64,000 nt of DNA, from positions 124,001-188,000 of the forward strand of contig NZ_JPOE01000002.1 of NCBI RefSeq assembly GCF_000733775.1. The letters are read 5' to 3'. The translations under genes and the position numbers were made by a program. This document shows positions 8,727 through 18,124 of this stretch, piece after piece. The notes under the pieces were generated by a model. It saw only the letters and a program-made list of their open reading frames with translations. It was not told the DNA's origin and ran no database searches. The stretch comes from Thiomonas sp. FB-Cd. Lineage in GTDB: Bacteria > Pseudomonadota > Gammaproteobacteria > Burkholderiales > Burkholderiaceae_C. Each line of letters starts with the position of its first letter. Within the stretch, counting starts at the first letter, position 1.

Positions 8727-9794
8727 TCAACAGATCCGCGGCAGCTGATCGCCGAAGAGCATGTCCACCCTGCGGTCGCCGCCGAAATGCGTGGCGAGCA
8801 CGACGGTACCTTTCGGCGCCTCGCGCACGGTGCCGATGGCACGGCTGTCGCGTCCGGCGGGATGGGCGCGCATCGCGGCTAACACCGCCTCGGCATGCTC
8901 GGGTGCGACGATGGCGACGATCTTGCCTTCGTTGGCGAGATACAACGGGTCCAGCCCGAGGATCTCGCATACTCCACGCACAGCTTCGCGAATGGGCAGG
9001 GCGTCTTCTTCCAAACGGATAGCGCAGCGACTTGCTTGGGCGAACTCGCTGAGCACGGTCGCCACGCCGCCGCGGGTGGCGTCCCGCATGCAGTGGATGT
9101 CCGGGCAAGCGGTGAGCATGGCGGCGATCAACCCGCCCAGGGGCTGGCAATCCGACTCCACACCGCTCTCCAGAGCCAGCTCGCCCCGGGCATCGACGAT
9201 GGCCGCGCCGTGGTCGCCGATGTGGCCGTTGATCAGTACCACGTCGCCGGGTCGGGCACGGTCGGCGCGGATGTCTATGCCGTGGGGAATGATGCCGATG
9301 CCTGCCGTGTTGATGAACAGCTTGTCCGCGCCGCCGCGTGGCACCACCTTGGTGTCGCCCGTGACGATGCGCACTCCCGCCGCCACCGCTGTAGCCTGCA
9401 TGGAGGCCACCACCCGGCGCAGCTCGGCGATGGGCAGCCCCTCCTCGAGGATCATGCCGCAGGTGAGGTAGAGCGGGCGCGCGCCGCTCACGGCCAGGTC
9501 GTTGACGGTGCCGGCCACGGCGAGCTTGCCGATGTCGCCGCCGGGGAAGAACAGCGGGGTGACAACGTAGGAGTCGGTGGTCATCGCCAGCCGGTTGCCG
9601 TGCGCGGTAAGTTCGGCAAGGTCGATGCGCGCCTGGTCTTCGAGGGTGGCGAGCATCGGGTTGTCGAAGGTGCGCACGAACAGGTCGTCGATCAGGTCGC
9701 GCATGGCCTTGCCGCCGCTGCCGTGTGACAGGGTGATTTGATCGTCGACGACTTTGCCACTGCGCCGGCGCGGGAAGGAGTCTGGAGCGTTCAT
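8727..9794 (-). CDS. hypE: Hydrogenase maturation protein HypE
   Basis: HypE dehydrates the carbamoyl group on its C-terminal cysteine to thiocyanate, supplying CN ligands for the NiFe site. The 355-residue protein starts at the ATG at 9794 and has the PurM-like ATP-binding fold: LSHGSGGKAM, TTDSYVVTPLFFPGG, GDTKVVPRGGADK. It ends in the invariant PRIC tail carrying the acceptor cysteine. It overlaps the hypD stop as ATGA, indicating translational coupling. It is the last gene of the minus-strand hydrogenase operon. Confidence 0.97.
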   Translation of the reverse strand: MNAPDSFPRRRSGKVVDDQITLSHGSGGKAMRDLIDDLFVRTFDNPMLATLEDQARIDLAELTAHGNRLAMTTDSYVVTPLFFPGGDIGKLAVAGTVNDLAVSGARPLYLTCGMILEEGLPIAELRRVVASMQATAVAAGVRIVTGDTKVVPRGGADKLFINTAGIGIIPHGIDIRADRARPGDVVLINGHIGDHGAAIVDARGELALESGVESDCQPLGGLIAAMLTACPDIHCMRDATRGGVATVLSEFAQASRCAIRLEEDALPIREAVRGVCEILGLDPLYLANEGKIVAIVAPEHAEAVLAAMRAHPAGRDSRAIGTVREAPKGTVVLATHFGGDRRVDMLFGDQLPRIC

Positions 9795-10954
9795 TCGGCA
9801 GTGTCTAAGTGGGCGGCCAGGCGCGCGTCGGGCTGCACCCGGCGGGGCTGGTGGCCATAGTTGTAATAGGCGGCGCAAGCGCCTTCGGACGACACCATCA
9901 GCGCGCCCAGTGGCGTTTCGGGTGAGCAGGGGGCGCCGTAGACCTTACACTCCCAGGGACGGATGGTGCCCTTGAGCACCTCGCCGCACTGGCAGGACTT
10001 TGGATCGGCGATGCGCAGGTTGGGCACCGCGAACTTGTGCTCGGCATCGAAGGCGGCGTACTTGCTGCGCATGCGCACGCCGGAATGGTCGATCGATCCA
10101 AGGCCGCGCCATTCGAAGAACGCGCGCAGTTCGAACACGTCGCTGATGGCCTGCAGCCCCGGCGGATTGCCGCCGGCGGGCACCACGCGGGCGTACTGGT
10201 TCTCCACCGCGCAGCGGCCCTCGGCCATCTGGCGGATCAGAATCCACAGCGACTGCAAAATGTCCAGTGGCTCGAAGCCAGTGATCACGATGGGGCGGTG
10301 ATAGTCCCGCGCGACAAACGCAAACGGCGCCTCGCCCACCACCATGCAGACATGGCCGGGTGCCAGAAAGCCGTCGATCTGCATGTCGGGCGAATCGAGG
10401 ATGGCCTTGATGGTCGGGACCGTGGTGATGTGGTTGCAGAACAGTGAGAAATTACGGAGACCTTCGCGCTCGGCCTGCTGCACGGTGAGCGCGGTGCTGG
10501 GCATGGTGGTCTCGAAACCCAGAGCGAAGAACACCACCTCGCGGTCCGGGTTGCGGCGGGCGAGGTCCAGCGCGTCCAACGGGGAATACACCATGCGCAC
10601 GTCGGCGCCGTCGGCCTTGGCCTGCAGCAGGCTCTTCTGCGAGCCGGGTACGCGCATGGCGTCGCCAAAGGTGGTGAAGATCACCTCCGGGCGCTGGGCG
10701 ATGGCGATGCAGTCGTCGACCCTGCCCATCGGCAGCACGCACACCGGGCAGCCCGGGCCGTGGATCATCTCGATGTGCTCGGGCAGCATCTGCTCAAGGC
10801 CGTAGCGGAAGATGGTGTGGGTGTGTCCGCCGCAGAATTCCATGATCTGCAGCGGGCGGCTGTGCGCGGCGGGAATGCGCTCGAGCAGCACGCCGATCTG
10901 GTGTACCAGGGCGCGCGCCTTTTGCGGGTCGCGGAATTCGTCAACGTACTGCAT
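9791..10954 (-). CDS. hypD: Hydrogenase maturation protein HypD
   Basis: HypD is the iron-sulfur scaffold on which, with HypC, the Fe(CN)2CO unit is assembled. The 387-residue length is normal. Family signatures are visible: MEFCGGHTH near residue 38, GPGCPVC near 87, LGFETTMPSTA near 168, PGHVCMVVG, and C-terminal cluster cysteines in SCQCGEVL and CKVYGAPCSPETP. The start overlaps the end of the SIS-domain gene by 14 bases. Confidence 0.97.
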   Translation of the reverse strand: MQYVDEFRDPQKARALVHQIGVLLERIPAAHSRPLQIMEFCGGHTHTIFRYGLEQMLPEHIEMIHGPGCPVCVLPMGRVDDCIAIAQRPEVIFTTFGDAMRVPGSQKSLLQAKADGADVRMVYSPLDALDLARRNPDREVVFFALGFETTMPSTALTVQQAEREGLRNFSLFCNHITTVPTIKAILDSPDMQIDGFLAPGHVCMVVGEAPFAFVARDYHRPIVITGFEPLDILQSLWILIRQMAEGRCAVENQYARVVPAGGNPPGLQAISDVFELRAFFEWRGLGSIDHSGVRMRSKYAAFDAEHKFAVPNLRIADPKSCQCGEVLKGTIRPWECKVYGAPCSPETPLGALMVSSEGACAAYYNYGHQPRRVQPDARLAAHLDTAE

Positions 10955-11636
10955 GGTCGGTGTCCTTGATTGCGCCGCGCTGGTCGGCCAGCAGGGTGTG
11001 GGTCAGATCCCAGAGGATGTGATAGAGCGAGACGTGCACTTCCTGCACGCGGTGGATGGAGTCGGTGTCGACGACCAGGCAGTGGTCGAGCAGGCCGCTG
11101 CGGCGCATCGCGCCGCCGTCGCCGCCGGCGAAGCCGATGGTGCGCAGCCCCATGTCGCGCGCCTTGGCGAAGGCCTGCATCAGGTTGTCGGAGTTGCCGC
11201 TGGTGGAAAGCCCCACCAGGCCGTCACCGGAGCGCGCATGCGCTTCGAGCTGGCGGGCGAACACGTGGCGCACGCCGATGTCGTTGCATACTGCGGAGAA
11301 CATGGCCATGTCCATCACCAGATTCATCGCCGGCAGCGCCGGGCGTCCCGCCGTGACGGGATGCTGGAACTCCACGCAAAAGTGTGCGGCGTCGCAGCTG
11401 GAGCCGCCGTTGCCCATGGCGAACATCTGCCCGCCGCCGGCATAGACGGCGGCCAGGGCGCGGGCGCAGGCCACCACCTCCTCGGCATGGTCGCGGTAGA
11501 AGCGTTCCTTGGCGGCCATGCTGTCCGCACTCTTGCGCCGCACCGATTCGAGCAGCGCCGCGTGTTCCTGCGTGGCGTCCTTGGGATGGCCGTGGAGGAA
11601 GGGGTAGAGGCCTTCGAGCGCAGAGGGCGTGTCCAT
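10941..11636 (-). CDS. GmhA-like SIS-domain protein embedded in the hyp operon
   Basis: A 231-residue protein with one SIS (sugar isomerase) domain: MGNGGSSCDAAHF around residue 74 and GLSTSGNSDNLMQAF around 141, the phosphosugar-binding motifs of GmhA/DiaA proteins. GmhA isomerises sedoheptulose 7-phosphate, and DiaA binds DnaA. Neither role fits the site. It lies between hypC and hypD, with one base to the hypC stop and overlapping hypD, so it is translated with the Fe-ligand assembly genes. No known Hyp factor has this fold. A hydrogenase-linked sugar-phosphate or regulatory role is inferred only from context. Confidence 0.85.
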   Translation of the reverse strand: MDTPSALEGLYPFLHGHPKDATQEHAALLESVRRKSADSMAAKERFYRDHAEEVVACARALAAVYAGGGQMFAMGNGGSSCDAAHFCVEFQHPVTAGRPALPAMNLVMDMAMFSAVCNDIGVRHVFARQLEAHARSGDGLVGLSTSGNSDNLMQAFAKARDMGLRTIGFAGGDGGAMRRSGLLDHCLVVDTDSIHRVQEVHVSLYHILWDLTHTLLADQRGAIKDTDHAVR

Positions 11637-11637
11637 C

Positions 11638-11919
11638 TCAGGCTCCCGAGGTCTGGCGCATGGCGTCGAGCTCGGCCTCCATCTCGCCGAGCTCGGCGAG
11701 CAGATCCAGAGTCTTGCGGGCTTCGTCGGCGTCGATGCGGCTCATCGCGAAGCCCACGTGCACCAGCACCCAGTCGTCCACGCACGACGCGGGCGGGTGG
11801 TCGGCGTCGACCACGCAGGCGATGTTGACCTGGCGCCGCACGCCGGAGACTTCCACTGTCGCCAGGCAGGCGTTGGCGTCGACGATGTCGACGATGCGGC
11901 CGGGAATTCCAAGACACAT
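11638..11919 (-). CDS. hypC: Hydrogenase maturation chaperone HypC
   Basis: A 93-residue HypC/HupF-family protein. It begins MCLGIPGRIV, and the Cys2 exposed after Met removal binds the iron unit and the hydrogenase large-subunit precursor. The usual C-terminal helix (TLDLLAELGEMEAEL) is present. It sits one base downstream of the hypF stop (11921). A second family member, HupF, is encoded at 23971-24294. Confidence 0.95.
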   Translation of the reverse strand: MCLGIPGRIVDIVDANACLATVEVSGVRRQVNIACVVDADHPPASCVDDWVLVHVGFAMSRIDADEARKTLDLLAELGEMEAELDAMRQTSGA

Positions 11920-11920
11920 A

Positions 11921-14284
11921 TCAGTTGCTCCAATTCGGTTGAAGAGCGCGGGCGGCGGCGATCACCGCCTGCCCCAGAGCAAGGCCGCCATCGTTGGCCG
12001 GCACGCGCCGGTGCATCCACACCGGGAGATCGATGTTGACCAATTGGTCCTGTAGAAGTTGACTGAACAGCGCATTCTGGAATACCCCGCCCGATAGTGC
12101 GACAGCGGCAAAGGCACTGCTGCCTGCAACGCTGGCGATGGCCTGCGCCCAAGCCGCGGCTAGGCCGTTCAGGAAGCGGCGGGCCACAGTGCCCGGCGCG
12201 GCGTGACGCTGCAGATCTGCCAGCAGCTCGGGCCACAGCGGTGCCGGGTCCAGGCGCAGCAGGCCGTCGACTTCGGTCAGCGCGAAGGCATAGGCGCCGG
12301 CATCCGTGCTCGAGGTCGCCAGGGATTCGAGCGCCATCGCGGCCTGGCCTTCGAAGGTCTGTACCTCCGCATGCAAGCCGAGTGCGGCGGCCACCGCATC
12401 GAACAGCCGGCCGGTGGAGGAGGCCAGCGGCGCGTGGGTGCCGGTGGAAACCATGCGGGCCAGAGTGTCGAGTGGTTTGCCGTGCAGATGCCGCATTGCG
12501 GGCAGGTCGGCGTGGCGGGCGAGCAATTCGGACGCAGCGGGAAGAGCCAGGAGTTGCGCGGCAAGGTTGCGCCAGGGCTGGCGGCTGGCGGCGTCGCCGC
12601 CGGGCAAGGCGGCTGGTCGCAGGCTGGCGAGACGGGTGCTGGTAGTGTAGTCCACGCGCAGCAGCTCGCCGCCCCAAAGCATGCCGTGGTCGCCCAGGCC
12701 CAGACCGTCGAGGGCCAGGCCCAATATGGGCGGACCATCCAGTGCATGGCCATGGTCGGCCATGCAGGCGGCGATATGGGCGTGGTGGTGCTGCACCTCG
12801 GCGAGGCGCAGGCCATCGCGCGCAGCCAGTCCGCGGCCGCGGCGGGTGGCGTGGTAGCCGGGGTGCAGATCCACCGCGACGATGGCGGGCTGGTGGTCGA
12901 ACAGCCGGGACAGGCGATCCAGCCCGCATGCCGCATCGGCTGTCGCGCTGGCGTCGCCGAGGTCGCCGAAGTGCTGGGACAGGATGGCGCGGCCAACGCC
13001 CAGCAGGCAGGCGGTGTTCTTCAGTTCCGCGCCGAACGCGGTGATGGCCGGTGCGTCGCCGAAGCCTTCGGGAAGCGGCAACGCGCCGGGGGCATAGCCG
13101 CGGCTACGTCGCAGCGGTTGCAACGTACCGCCGATGCGGCGCAACACCGAGTCGTCGAGGCGGTTGAGGATGGGGCGGTCGTGCAGCAGGAAGGCGTCAG
13201 CGATGTCGTCGAGACGGTCGAGGGCCTCGGCGTTGTCGATGCACGGCGGCTTGCCCGAGGCATTGCCGGAGGTGAAGACCAGCGGAGTGTCGAAGCTGGC
13301 GAGAAGCAGGTGATGCAGCGGGCTCATCGGCAGCATAAAGCCGAGCAGCCGGGTATCGGGGGCGATGGTCTCGGGCAACGCGAGCGAGCTCGTAGCCTCG
13401 AGCAGCACGACTGGCGCTGCAGGGCCTAACAGGGCGTGTTCGTCATCGGGCGTGATCGCGGCGTAGCGGCGCACCATGTCCAGATCGCGAGCCATCAGCG
13501 CCAGAGGCTTGTGCGGGCGGTGCTTACGAACACGCAGCGCGTCCACCGCGCCGGCATTCGTGGCATCGACCACCAGATGGAAGCTGCCGACGCCCTTGAC
13601 CGCGAGGATGCGTCCAGCGCGTAGCAGATCGACGGCCGTCGCAATTGGGTCGCCCGCGACGCGCTCGCCACCCTGCTCCAGCCAGAGGGTCGGGCCGCAG
13701 TCTGGGCAGGCAATAGGCTGAGCATGGAAGCGCCGGTCGGCTGGGTCGGCATACTCGGCGGCGCAGCGCGGACACATGGCGAATCCGGCCATGGCGGTGT
13801 TGGCGCGGTCGTAGGGCACAGCGCGCACGATGGACAGGCGCGGCCCGCAGTGGGTGCAGTTGGCGAACACATGGTGCCAGCGGCGGTCGGCTGGACTGTT
13901 CACCTCAGCCAAGCAGTCTGGGCAGGTAGCGGCGTCCGGAGCGACGTCGGTCGTGGCACGGCCGCCCTCGCTGGCGGCGATGGTGAAGTCCTCAGGCGGC
14001 ATGCCGGCGGGCAGCGGCGTGACCTCGATGGCTTCGATGCGTGCCAGCGGTGGGCAGTCCGCACGCAGCCGAGCCGGTAGCGCGGCGAGCGCGCCCGGTG
14101 CGCCCCAGGCGGCGATGTGCACGCCGTCCGCGTCGTTATGCACGCTCCCGGCGAGGCCGAGCGCCCGGGCCACCCGCCACACCATGGGCCGGAATCCCAC
14201 GCCCTGCACGACGCCGCGTACCCGCAGCAGCCGGCCCTGGACGGCAGTCGGCGCGGTGTCGACGCGGAATTCTGCGGCGCCCAT
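11921..14284 (-). CDS. hypF: Carbamoyltransferase HypF
   Basis: HypF makes the carbamoyl group that becomes the CN ligands, using carbamoyl phosphate and ATP and transferring to HypE. From the ATG at 14284 the protein has 787 residues; a GTG at 14314 would add ten. Domains in order: an acylphosphatase-like domain (VRGVVQGVGFRPMVWRVA), two zinc-finger pairs (CPDC...CTHC and CPRC...CPDC), a YrdC-like domain (KGVGSFHLVVDATN, RKHRPHKPLALM), and a Kae1-like domain with HHHAH and ALSGGVFQN. It abuts hoxC, whose stop lies just upstream. Confidence 0.96.
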   Translation of the reverse strand: MGAAEFRVDTAPTAVQGRLLRVRGVVQGVGFRPMVWRVARALGLAGSVHNDADGVHIAAWGAPGALAALPARLRADCPPLARIEAIEVTPLPAGMPPEDFTIAASEGGRATTDVAPDAATCPDCLAEVNSPADRRWHHVFANCTHCGPRLSIVRAVPYDRANTAMAGFAMCPRCAAEYADPADRRFHAQPIACPDCGPTLWLEQGGERVAGDPIATAVDLLRAGRILAVKGVGSFHLVVDATNAGAVDALRVRKHRPHKPLALMARDLDMVRRYAAITPDDEHALLGPAAPVVLLEATSSLALPETIAPDTRLLGFMLPMSPLHHLLLASFDTPLVFTSGNASGKPPCIDNAEALDRLDDIADAFLLHDRPILNRLDDSVLRRIGGTLQPLRRSRGYAPGALPLPEGFGDAPAITAFGAELKNTACLLGVGRAILSQHFGDLGDASATADAACGLDRLSRLFDHQPAIVAVDLHPGYHATRRGRGLAARDGLRLAEVQHHHAHIAACMADHGHALDGPPILGLALDGLGLGDHGMLWGGELLRVDYTTSTRLASLRPAALPGGDAASRQPWRNLAAQLLALPAASELLARHADLPAMRHLHGKPLDTLARMVSTGTHAPLASSTGRLFDAVAAALGLHAEVQTFEGQAAMALESLATSSTDAGAYAFALTEVDGLLRLDPAPLWPELLADLQRHAAPGTVARRFLNGLAAAWAQAIASVAGSSAFAAVALSGGVFQNALFSQLLQDQLVNIDLPVWMHRRVPANDGGLALGQAVIAAARALQPNWSN

Positions 14285-14289
14285 GGCGG

Positions 14290-15729
14290 TCAATGCACGG
14301 TGCAAACCATGCACGGATCAAATGAACGCACGACGTGCTGCACGGCAGCGCTGTCGGCGCCGTCCGCCCCAACGGGCGTACCCACCAGCGCCTGTTCCAG
14401 CGCACCGGGAGTGCCTGCGGTGTCGCGCGGCGAAAAGTTCCAGGTGGTCGGGGCGATGATCTGGTAGTTCAGGATGCGCCCCTTGCGGATGCGCAGCCAG
14501 TGGCCGAGGCTGCCGCGGGCGGCTTCCACCAAGCCGGTGCCGTCCGCCTCGTCTGGCATCTCGGCGGCGTTGCAGAACGGTGCGCCAGGCTGGAGCGTCG
14601 CGACCCACTGTTCCATCGCGGGTACCACGCGGGCGAGTTCGAGCAGGCGGGCGACCACCCGGGCCTGCACGTTGCTGCCCTTGAACGCGAGATCGCGGGC
14701 GAGCGGGTTGCCGTCGACCATCTGGCGGGCGAGGGCGCCGGTTTCCATCACGGCACCGTCCAGCCGCGGTGCCTTGCACCAGGTGTAGGCATCCGGGTTG
14801 TCGAGGCTGGTGAGGGTGCAGCCGTGGAGCGGATGCATCGGCCCTGTCTGACCATGTAGCCAGGCGTGGGAGATGTCCTCGGTGATGGCATTGGTGTCAA
14901 GCGGCTTGGACGCGCCGTCCCAGGTGCCCCGCGCGAGCAAGTGACTGCCCTGCAGGGCATAGGCGCCGTAGCTTAGGAAGCGGCCGCCGCCGCGGCCGAG
15001 CTGGTCGAGGCGGAGCGCGTCCGACAGTCGCAGGAAATGGGCGAAGTCGCCTTGCGGATGGGCCCGCGCCCAAGTGTGCAGCGTGGCGGCGGAATCGAGT
15101 GCGGACACCTGCTCCAGCCGGTCGGCGAACAGGGTGGTTTCGAGAAAGCGGCGGAACAGCGCGACGATGGTGCGCAGCTGCGCCTTTTCCTGCGGTTCGA
15201 TGGCGCGGGTGGTGCCGCCTGGTTGCAGCGCCAGGCTGTGCGGCCACTTGCCGGCGAGGATGCCTGTGAGATGCAGGAAGGCGGCGCGCGCGGGCAGCAT
15301 GTCGCGCGAGGCGGTGCCGGTCTGCGCCTTGAAGCGCGCGGTGGTGGCCGGAAAGTCCGGACGATCGGCGTATTCAGCGCGGGCGAAGTCCGGCATGAAG
15401 AACAGGTAGAAGTGGGTGAGGTGGTCGCAGAGGTTCTCGCAGGCCAGCACCAGGTTGGCGGCCAGCGCACCGTTGTCGGCCTCTGTCACGCCCATCGCGG
15501 CCCGCAGCGCGGCGGCGGCGGCCATCGACTGCGACACCGAGCAGATGCCGCAGATGCGCGGGGTATAGACCAGGGCGTCGCGCGGATCCTTGCCGTGCAG
15601 GATCTGCTCGAAGCCGCGGTACAGCGGCGAGTTGACCCAGGCGGCGGATACCGCGCCGTCGGCGATCTCCACCTGCACCTCGAGGTCGCCCTCGACGCGG
15701 TTGAACGGGCCGAAGATGCGTCGGGTCAC
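14290..15729 (-). CDS. hoxC: Regulatory hydrogenase large subunit HoxC/HupV
   Basis: Large subunit of the cytoplasmic H2-sensing hydrogenase. The NiFe ligands are present: RICGIC (Cys60, Cys63) and the C-terminal DPCMVCTVH (Cys473, Cys476). The protein stops exactly at that final histidine. It has no cleavable tail, which is the hallmark of HoxC/HupV and means no endopeptidase is needed. With HoxB it signals H2 to HoxJ. It lies between hoxB and hypF in the accessory operon. Confidence 0.95.
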   Translation of the reverse strand: MTRRIFGPFNRVEGDLEVQVEIADGAVSAAWVNSPLYRGFEQILHGKDPRDALVYTPRICGICSVSQSMAAAAALRAAMGVTEADNGALAANLVLACENLCDHLTHFYLFFMPDFARAEYADRPDFPATTARFKAQTGTASRDMLPARAAFLHLTGILAGKWPHSLALQPGGTTRAIEPQEKAQLRTIVALFRRFLETTLFADRLEQVSALDSAATLHTWARAHPQGDFAHFLRLSDALRLDQLGRGGGRFLSYGAYALQGSHLLARGTWDGASKPLDTNAITEDISHAWLHGQTGPMHPLHGCTLTSLDNPDAYTWCKAPRLDGAVMETGALARQMVDGNPLARDLAFKGSNVQARVVARLLELARVVPAMEQWVATLQPGAPFCNAAEMPDEADGTGLVEAARGSLGHWLRIRKGRILNYQIIAPTTWNFSPRDTAGTPGALEQALVGTPVGADGADSAAVQHVVRSFDPCMVCTVH

Positions 15730-15768
15730 GCGCGCGATTCCTCAGTGGTGTTGGCGATCATGCGCATG

Positions 15769-16770
15769 TCACTTGCTCCGCTTGACCGAGGGGCGCACCT
15801 TGATGTGGTCGGCCACCGCGTTCTTGCGTAGGCGGTCGGGTGTGGCGGCCTTGGAGAGCGAGGCCAGCGCGACGAACCAGGCCTTGGGCATGTCGCTGGG
15901 TAGGCCGACCGGGATGCCGCCGATCTTGCGCGTTTCGGTGAAGGGGCGGCCCGGCTCCTCGAAGCGCGGCGCGGTGCAGTTGATGCAGGCATAGCCGCCC
16001 TTGAGGCAGGAGCCGCCGCCATTCCAGGGCCGCAGGTTGCAGTCCGCCCGCGCCTGGGTTCCGAGGCAGCCCATGTGTTCCATCATACAGCCCTGGTCGG
16101 AGGGCTTTTCGGCGCTGGCCTTGAACTCGTAGAACTCGTTGCGCGCGCAGCCGTGATGCACCAGATGGTCGGTATAGCTGCGCGGGCGGGCGAGTTCGTC
16201 CAGGGTGTCGTCGCCGAGTTCGCCCAGGGCGAGCTGGGCGAGCGTGTCGGTCACCCAACCGGGATGCACCGGGCAGCCGGCGACGTTGACCACCGGCAGG
16301 CCGCCGGGTGAGATCCATTGCGCGGGCAGCAGCGCGCCGTGACGGGTGCTGTCGTATTGCAGGCCGGTGGCCTCGGCGGTATTGCTGCCCGCGGCGGTGA
16401 TGCCGCCGAAGGCCGCGCAGCTGCCGACAGCCACGGTGTAGCGCGCCCTCTCGGTGAGTTCGGCCAGCCAGTCGCGCAGCGGACGGCCGGTGCCGGCCAG
16501 CATGTGGAAGCGACCAGTGCCGCCGGGGCCATGCATCACCGAGCCTTCGAGGCAGAGGATGTCCAGCCGCCGCGTGCCATCGATGATGGCCCGCAGAAGG
16601 GCGACGACCTCGCCGTTGCTGGCCTCGCTCAGCGAGGGATGCCAGAGCAGGTCGATACCCGCGAGGTCGAGTGCGGTGTAGAGGTCCGGCCCTTCCGCAT
16701 TGAGCAGCGACATGCTGCAGCCGCCGCAGCCACCGGATTGCAACCACAGCAGACTCAGACGTTCAGCCAT
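15769..16770 (-). CDS. hoxB: Regulatory hydrogenase small subunit HoxB/HupU
   Basis: Small, iron-sulfur subunit of the H2 sensor (333 residues from the ATG at 16770). The N-terminus reads [20 protein letters not shown]: the CxxC proximal-cluster motif comes at once, with no Tat signal peptide, unlike HupS. Other cluster ligands are in VGSCAAFGG, NVAGCPVHPGW, HHGCARNEFYEF, CMMEHMGC and the GGSCLKGGYACINCTAP segment. The C-terminal tail has basic residues, as in HoxB, where it contacts the kinase. The start overlaps the end of hoxJ. Confidence 0.95.
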   Translation of the reverse strand: MAERLSLLWLQSGGCGGCSMSLLNAEGPDLYTALDLAGIDLLWHPSLSEASNGEVVALLRAIIDGTRRLDILCLEGSVMHGPGGTGRFHMLAGTGRPLRDWLAELTERARYTVAVGSCAAFGGITAAGSNTAEATGLQYDSTRHGALLPAQWISPGGLPVVNVAGCPVHPGWVTDTLAQLALGELGDDTLDELARPRSYTDHLVHHGCARNEFYEFKASAEKPSDQGCMMEHMGCLGTQARADCNLRPWNGGGSCLKGGYACINCTAPRFEEPGRPFTETRKIGGIPVGLPSDMPKAWFVALASLSKAATPDRLRKNAVADHIKVRPSVKRSK

Positions 16771-18124
16771 GCTGGGCCTCCATCGGGATGTCAAGAGTGA
16801 ACTCGGCGCCGCCATCGGGGTGATTGCGCACGCTGAGCGCGCCGGCGCACTGGTCGGTGGCTAGGCCGTAGCTGATGTACAGACCCAGACCGGTTCCCTT
16901 GCCGACGGCCTTTGTGGTGAAAAACGGGTCGAACACCCGCAACAGGTTGTCCTCGGCGATGCCGGGCCCGTGGTCGCGTACCTGCACCTGGGCGAAGTCG
17001 CCGGCGGCGGCCACGCGGAGATCGAGCCGCGGCTGCCCCCGTCCCTCCATGGCGTCGTAGGCGTTCTGGATCAGGTTGATGAGGATCTGTTGCACATAGC
17101 CTTCGCCGCCGTGCACCGGCAGTTCAGCGGGCATGTCGAGGTGGATCTGCGGGGTCTGCCGAACGGCCTTGCTCACCCAGGTGAGGCTGGACTCGACCAG
17201 GCGGCAGAGATCGAAGGTGCGGCGCTTCTGCCGCTGCGGCGTGACGAAGCGGCGCAGGTTCTGCACGATGTCGCTGACACGCTCGGCGCCTTCGAGCGAG
17301 CCGTCGATCAGCGGTCCGAGATTCTTCAGGATGCGGTCGATGCGGTTCTGGACGCGCGCCTTTTCCAGCACGTCAGGGGTGGCGCCCCGCTGCACCAGCT
17401 CCAGGTAGTCGCGCAGGTGTCCACCGTAGCGCTTGAGGGTGTGCATATTGCCGAATACGAAGCTGATGGGGTTGTTCAGCTCGTGTGCCACGCCCGCCAC
17501 CAGGCGGCCGAGCGAGGCCATCTTCTCCGACTGCAGCAACTGCTGCTGCGTGGTCTTGAGTTGGCGATGGGTGTCTTGAAGGTCCCGGTAGGCGCGGCGG
17601 AGTTCGCCCAGCGGGCGGCCGGTAATGACCATGCCTGAAAGCGTACCCTCGCTGTCATAGCGTGGGCTGCAGTTCACGGCCAGTGGAACCGCCTCGCCGC
17701 CGGCCGCAAGGATTTCGATCTCGCAATCGAGGATGTCGCCGGTGCGGATGTGGTCGGGGAAGTTGGCGATCATCAAGCCTGCCGAGGTGCTGAACAGCGC
17801 AGACAGGTTGGTCCCGACCAGCTCGGCCTCGCTGCGGCCGAGCAGATTGACCATTGCCTTGTTCGCGCGCTGGATGCGGCCCTGCACGTCGGCGACGACG
17901 AGCACGTCGGACATGGACGACAGCACGCTGTCGATGAAACGTTGCACCTCTTCCAGCGCGGCGTTCTTTTCTTCGAGGTCCACCTGGTAGCGCACCAGGT
18001 CGGCGTAGATCTCGTCCATGCGGTGGATCACTTCGATCCACGCTTCCTCGCTCAGTCCCATCTGGGCGGGCTGCGACGTGGGTACGCCGGACTCGCGCAG
18101 GGCCTTGCGACGCAGCTCAGCCAT
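16763..18124 (-). CDS. hoxJ: Hydrogenase-regulating sensor histidine kinase HoxJ/HupT
   Basis: A soluble histidine kinase of 453 residues (ATG at 18124, overlapping the hoxA stop by 8 bases). A coiled-coil-like helix precedes a PAS domain ([18 protein letters not shown]). The phosphoacceptor motif is [19 protein letters not shown] with the His intact. The ATP-binding boxes are present ([27 protein letters not shown]). No membrane segment is visible, fitting a cytoplasmic kinase controlled by HoxBC. Cupriavidus-type systems use this kinase to control HoxA. Confidence 0.92.
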   Translation of the reverse strand: MAELRRKALRESGVPTSQPAQMGLSEEAWIEVIHRMDEIYADLVRYQVDLEEKNAALEEVQRFIDSVLSSMSDVLVVADVQGRIQRANKAMVNLLGRSEAELVGTNLSALFSTSAGLMIANFPDHIRTGDILDCEIEILAAGGEAVPLAVNCSPRYDSEGTLSGMVITGRPLGELRRAYRDLQDTHRQLKTTQQQLLQSEKMASLGRLVAGVAHELNNPISFVFGNMHTLKRYGGHLRDYLELVQRGATPDVLEKARVQNRIDRILKNLGPLIDGSLEGAERVSDIVQNLRRFVTPQRQKRRTFDLCRLVESSLTWVSKAVRQTPQIHLDMPAELPVHGGEGYVQQILINLIQNAYDAMEGRGQPRLDLRVAAAGDFAQVQVRDHGPGIAEDNLLRVFDPFFTTKAVGKGTGLGLYISYGLATDQCAGALSVRNHPDGGAEFTLDIPMEAQHG

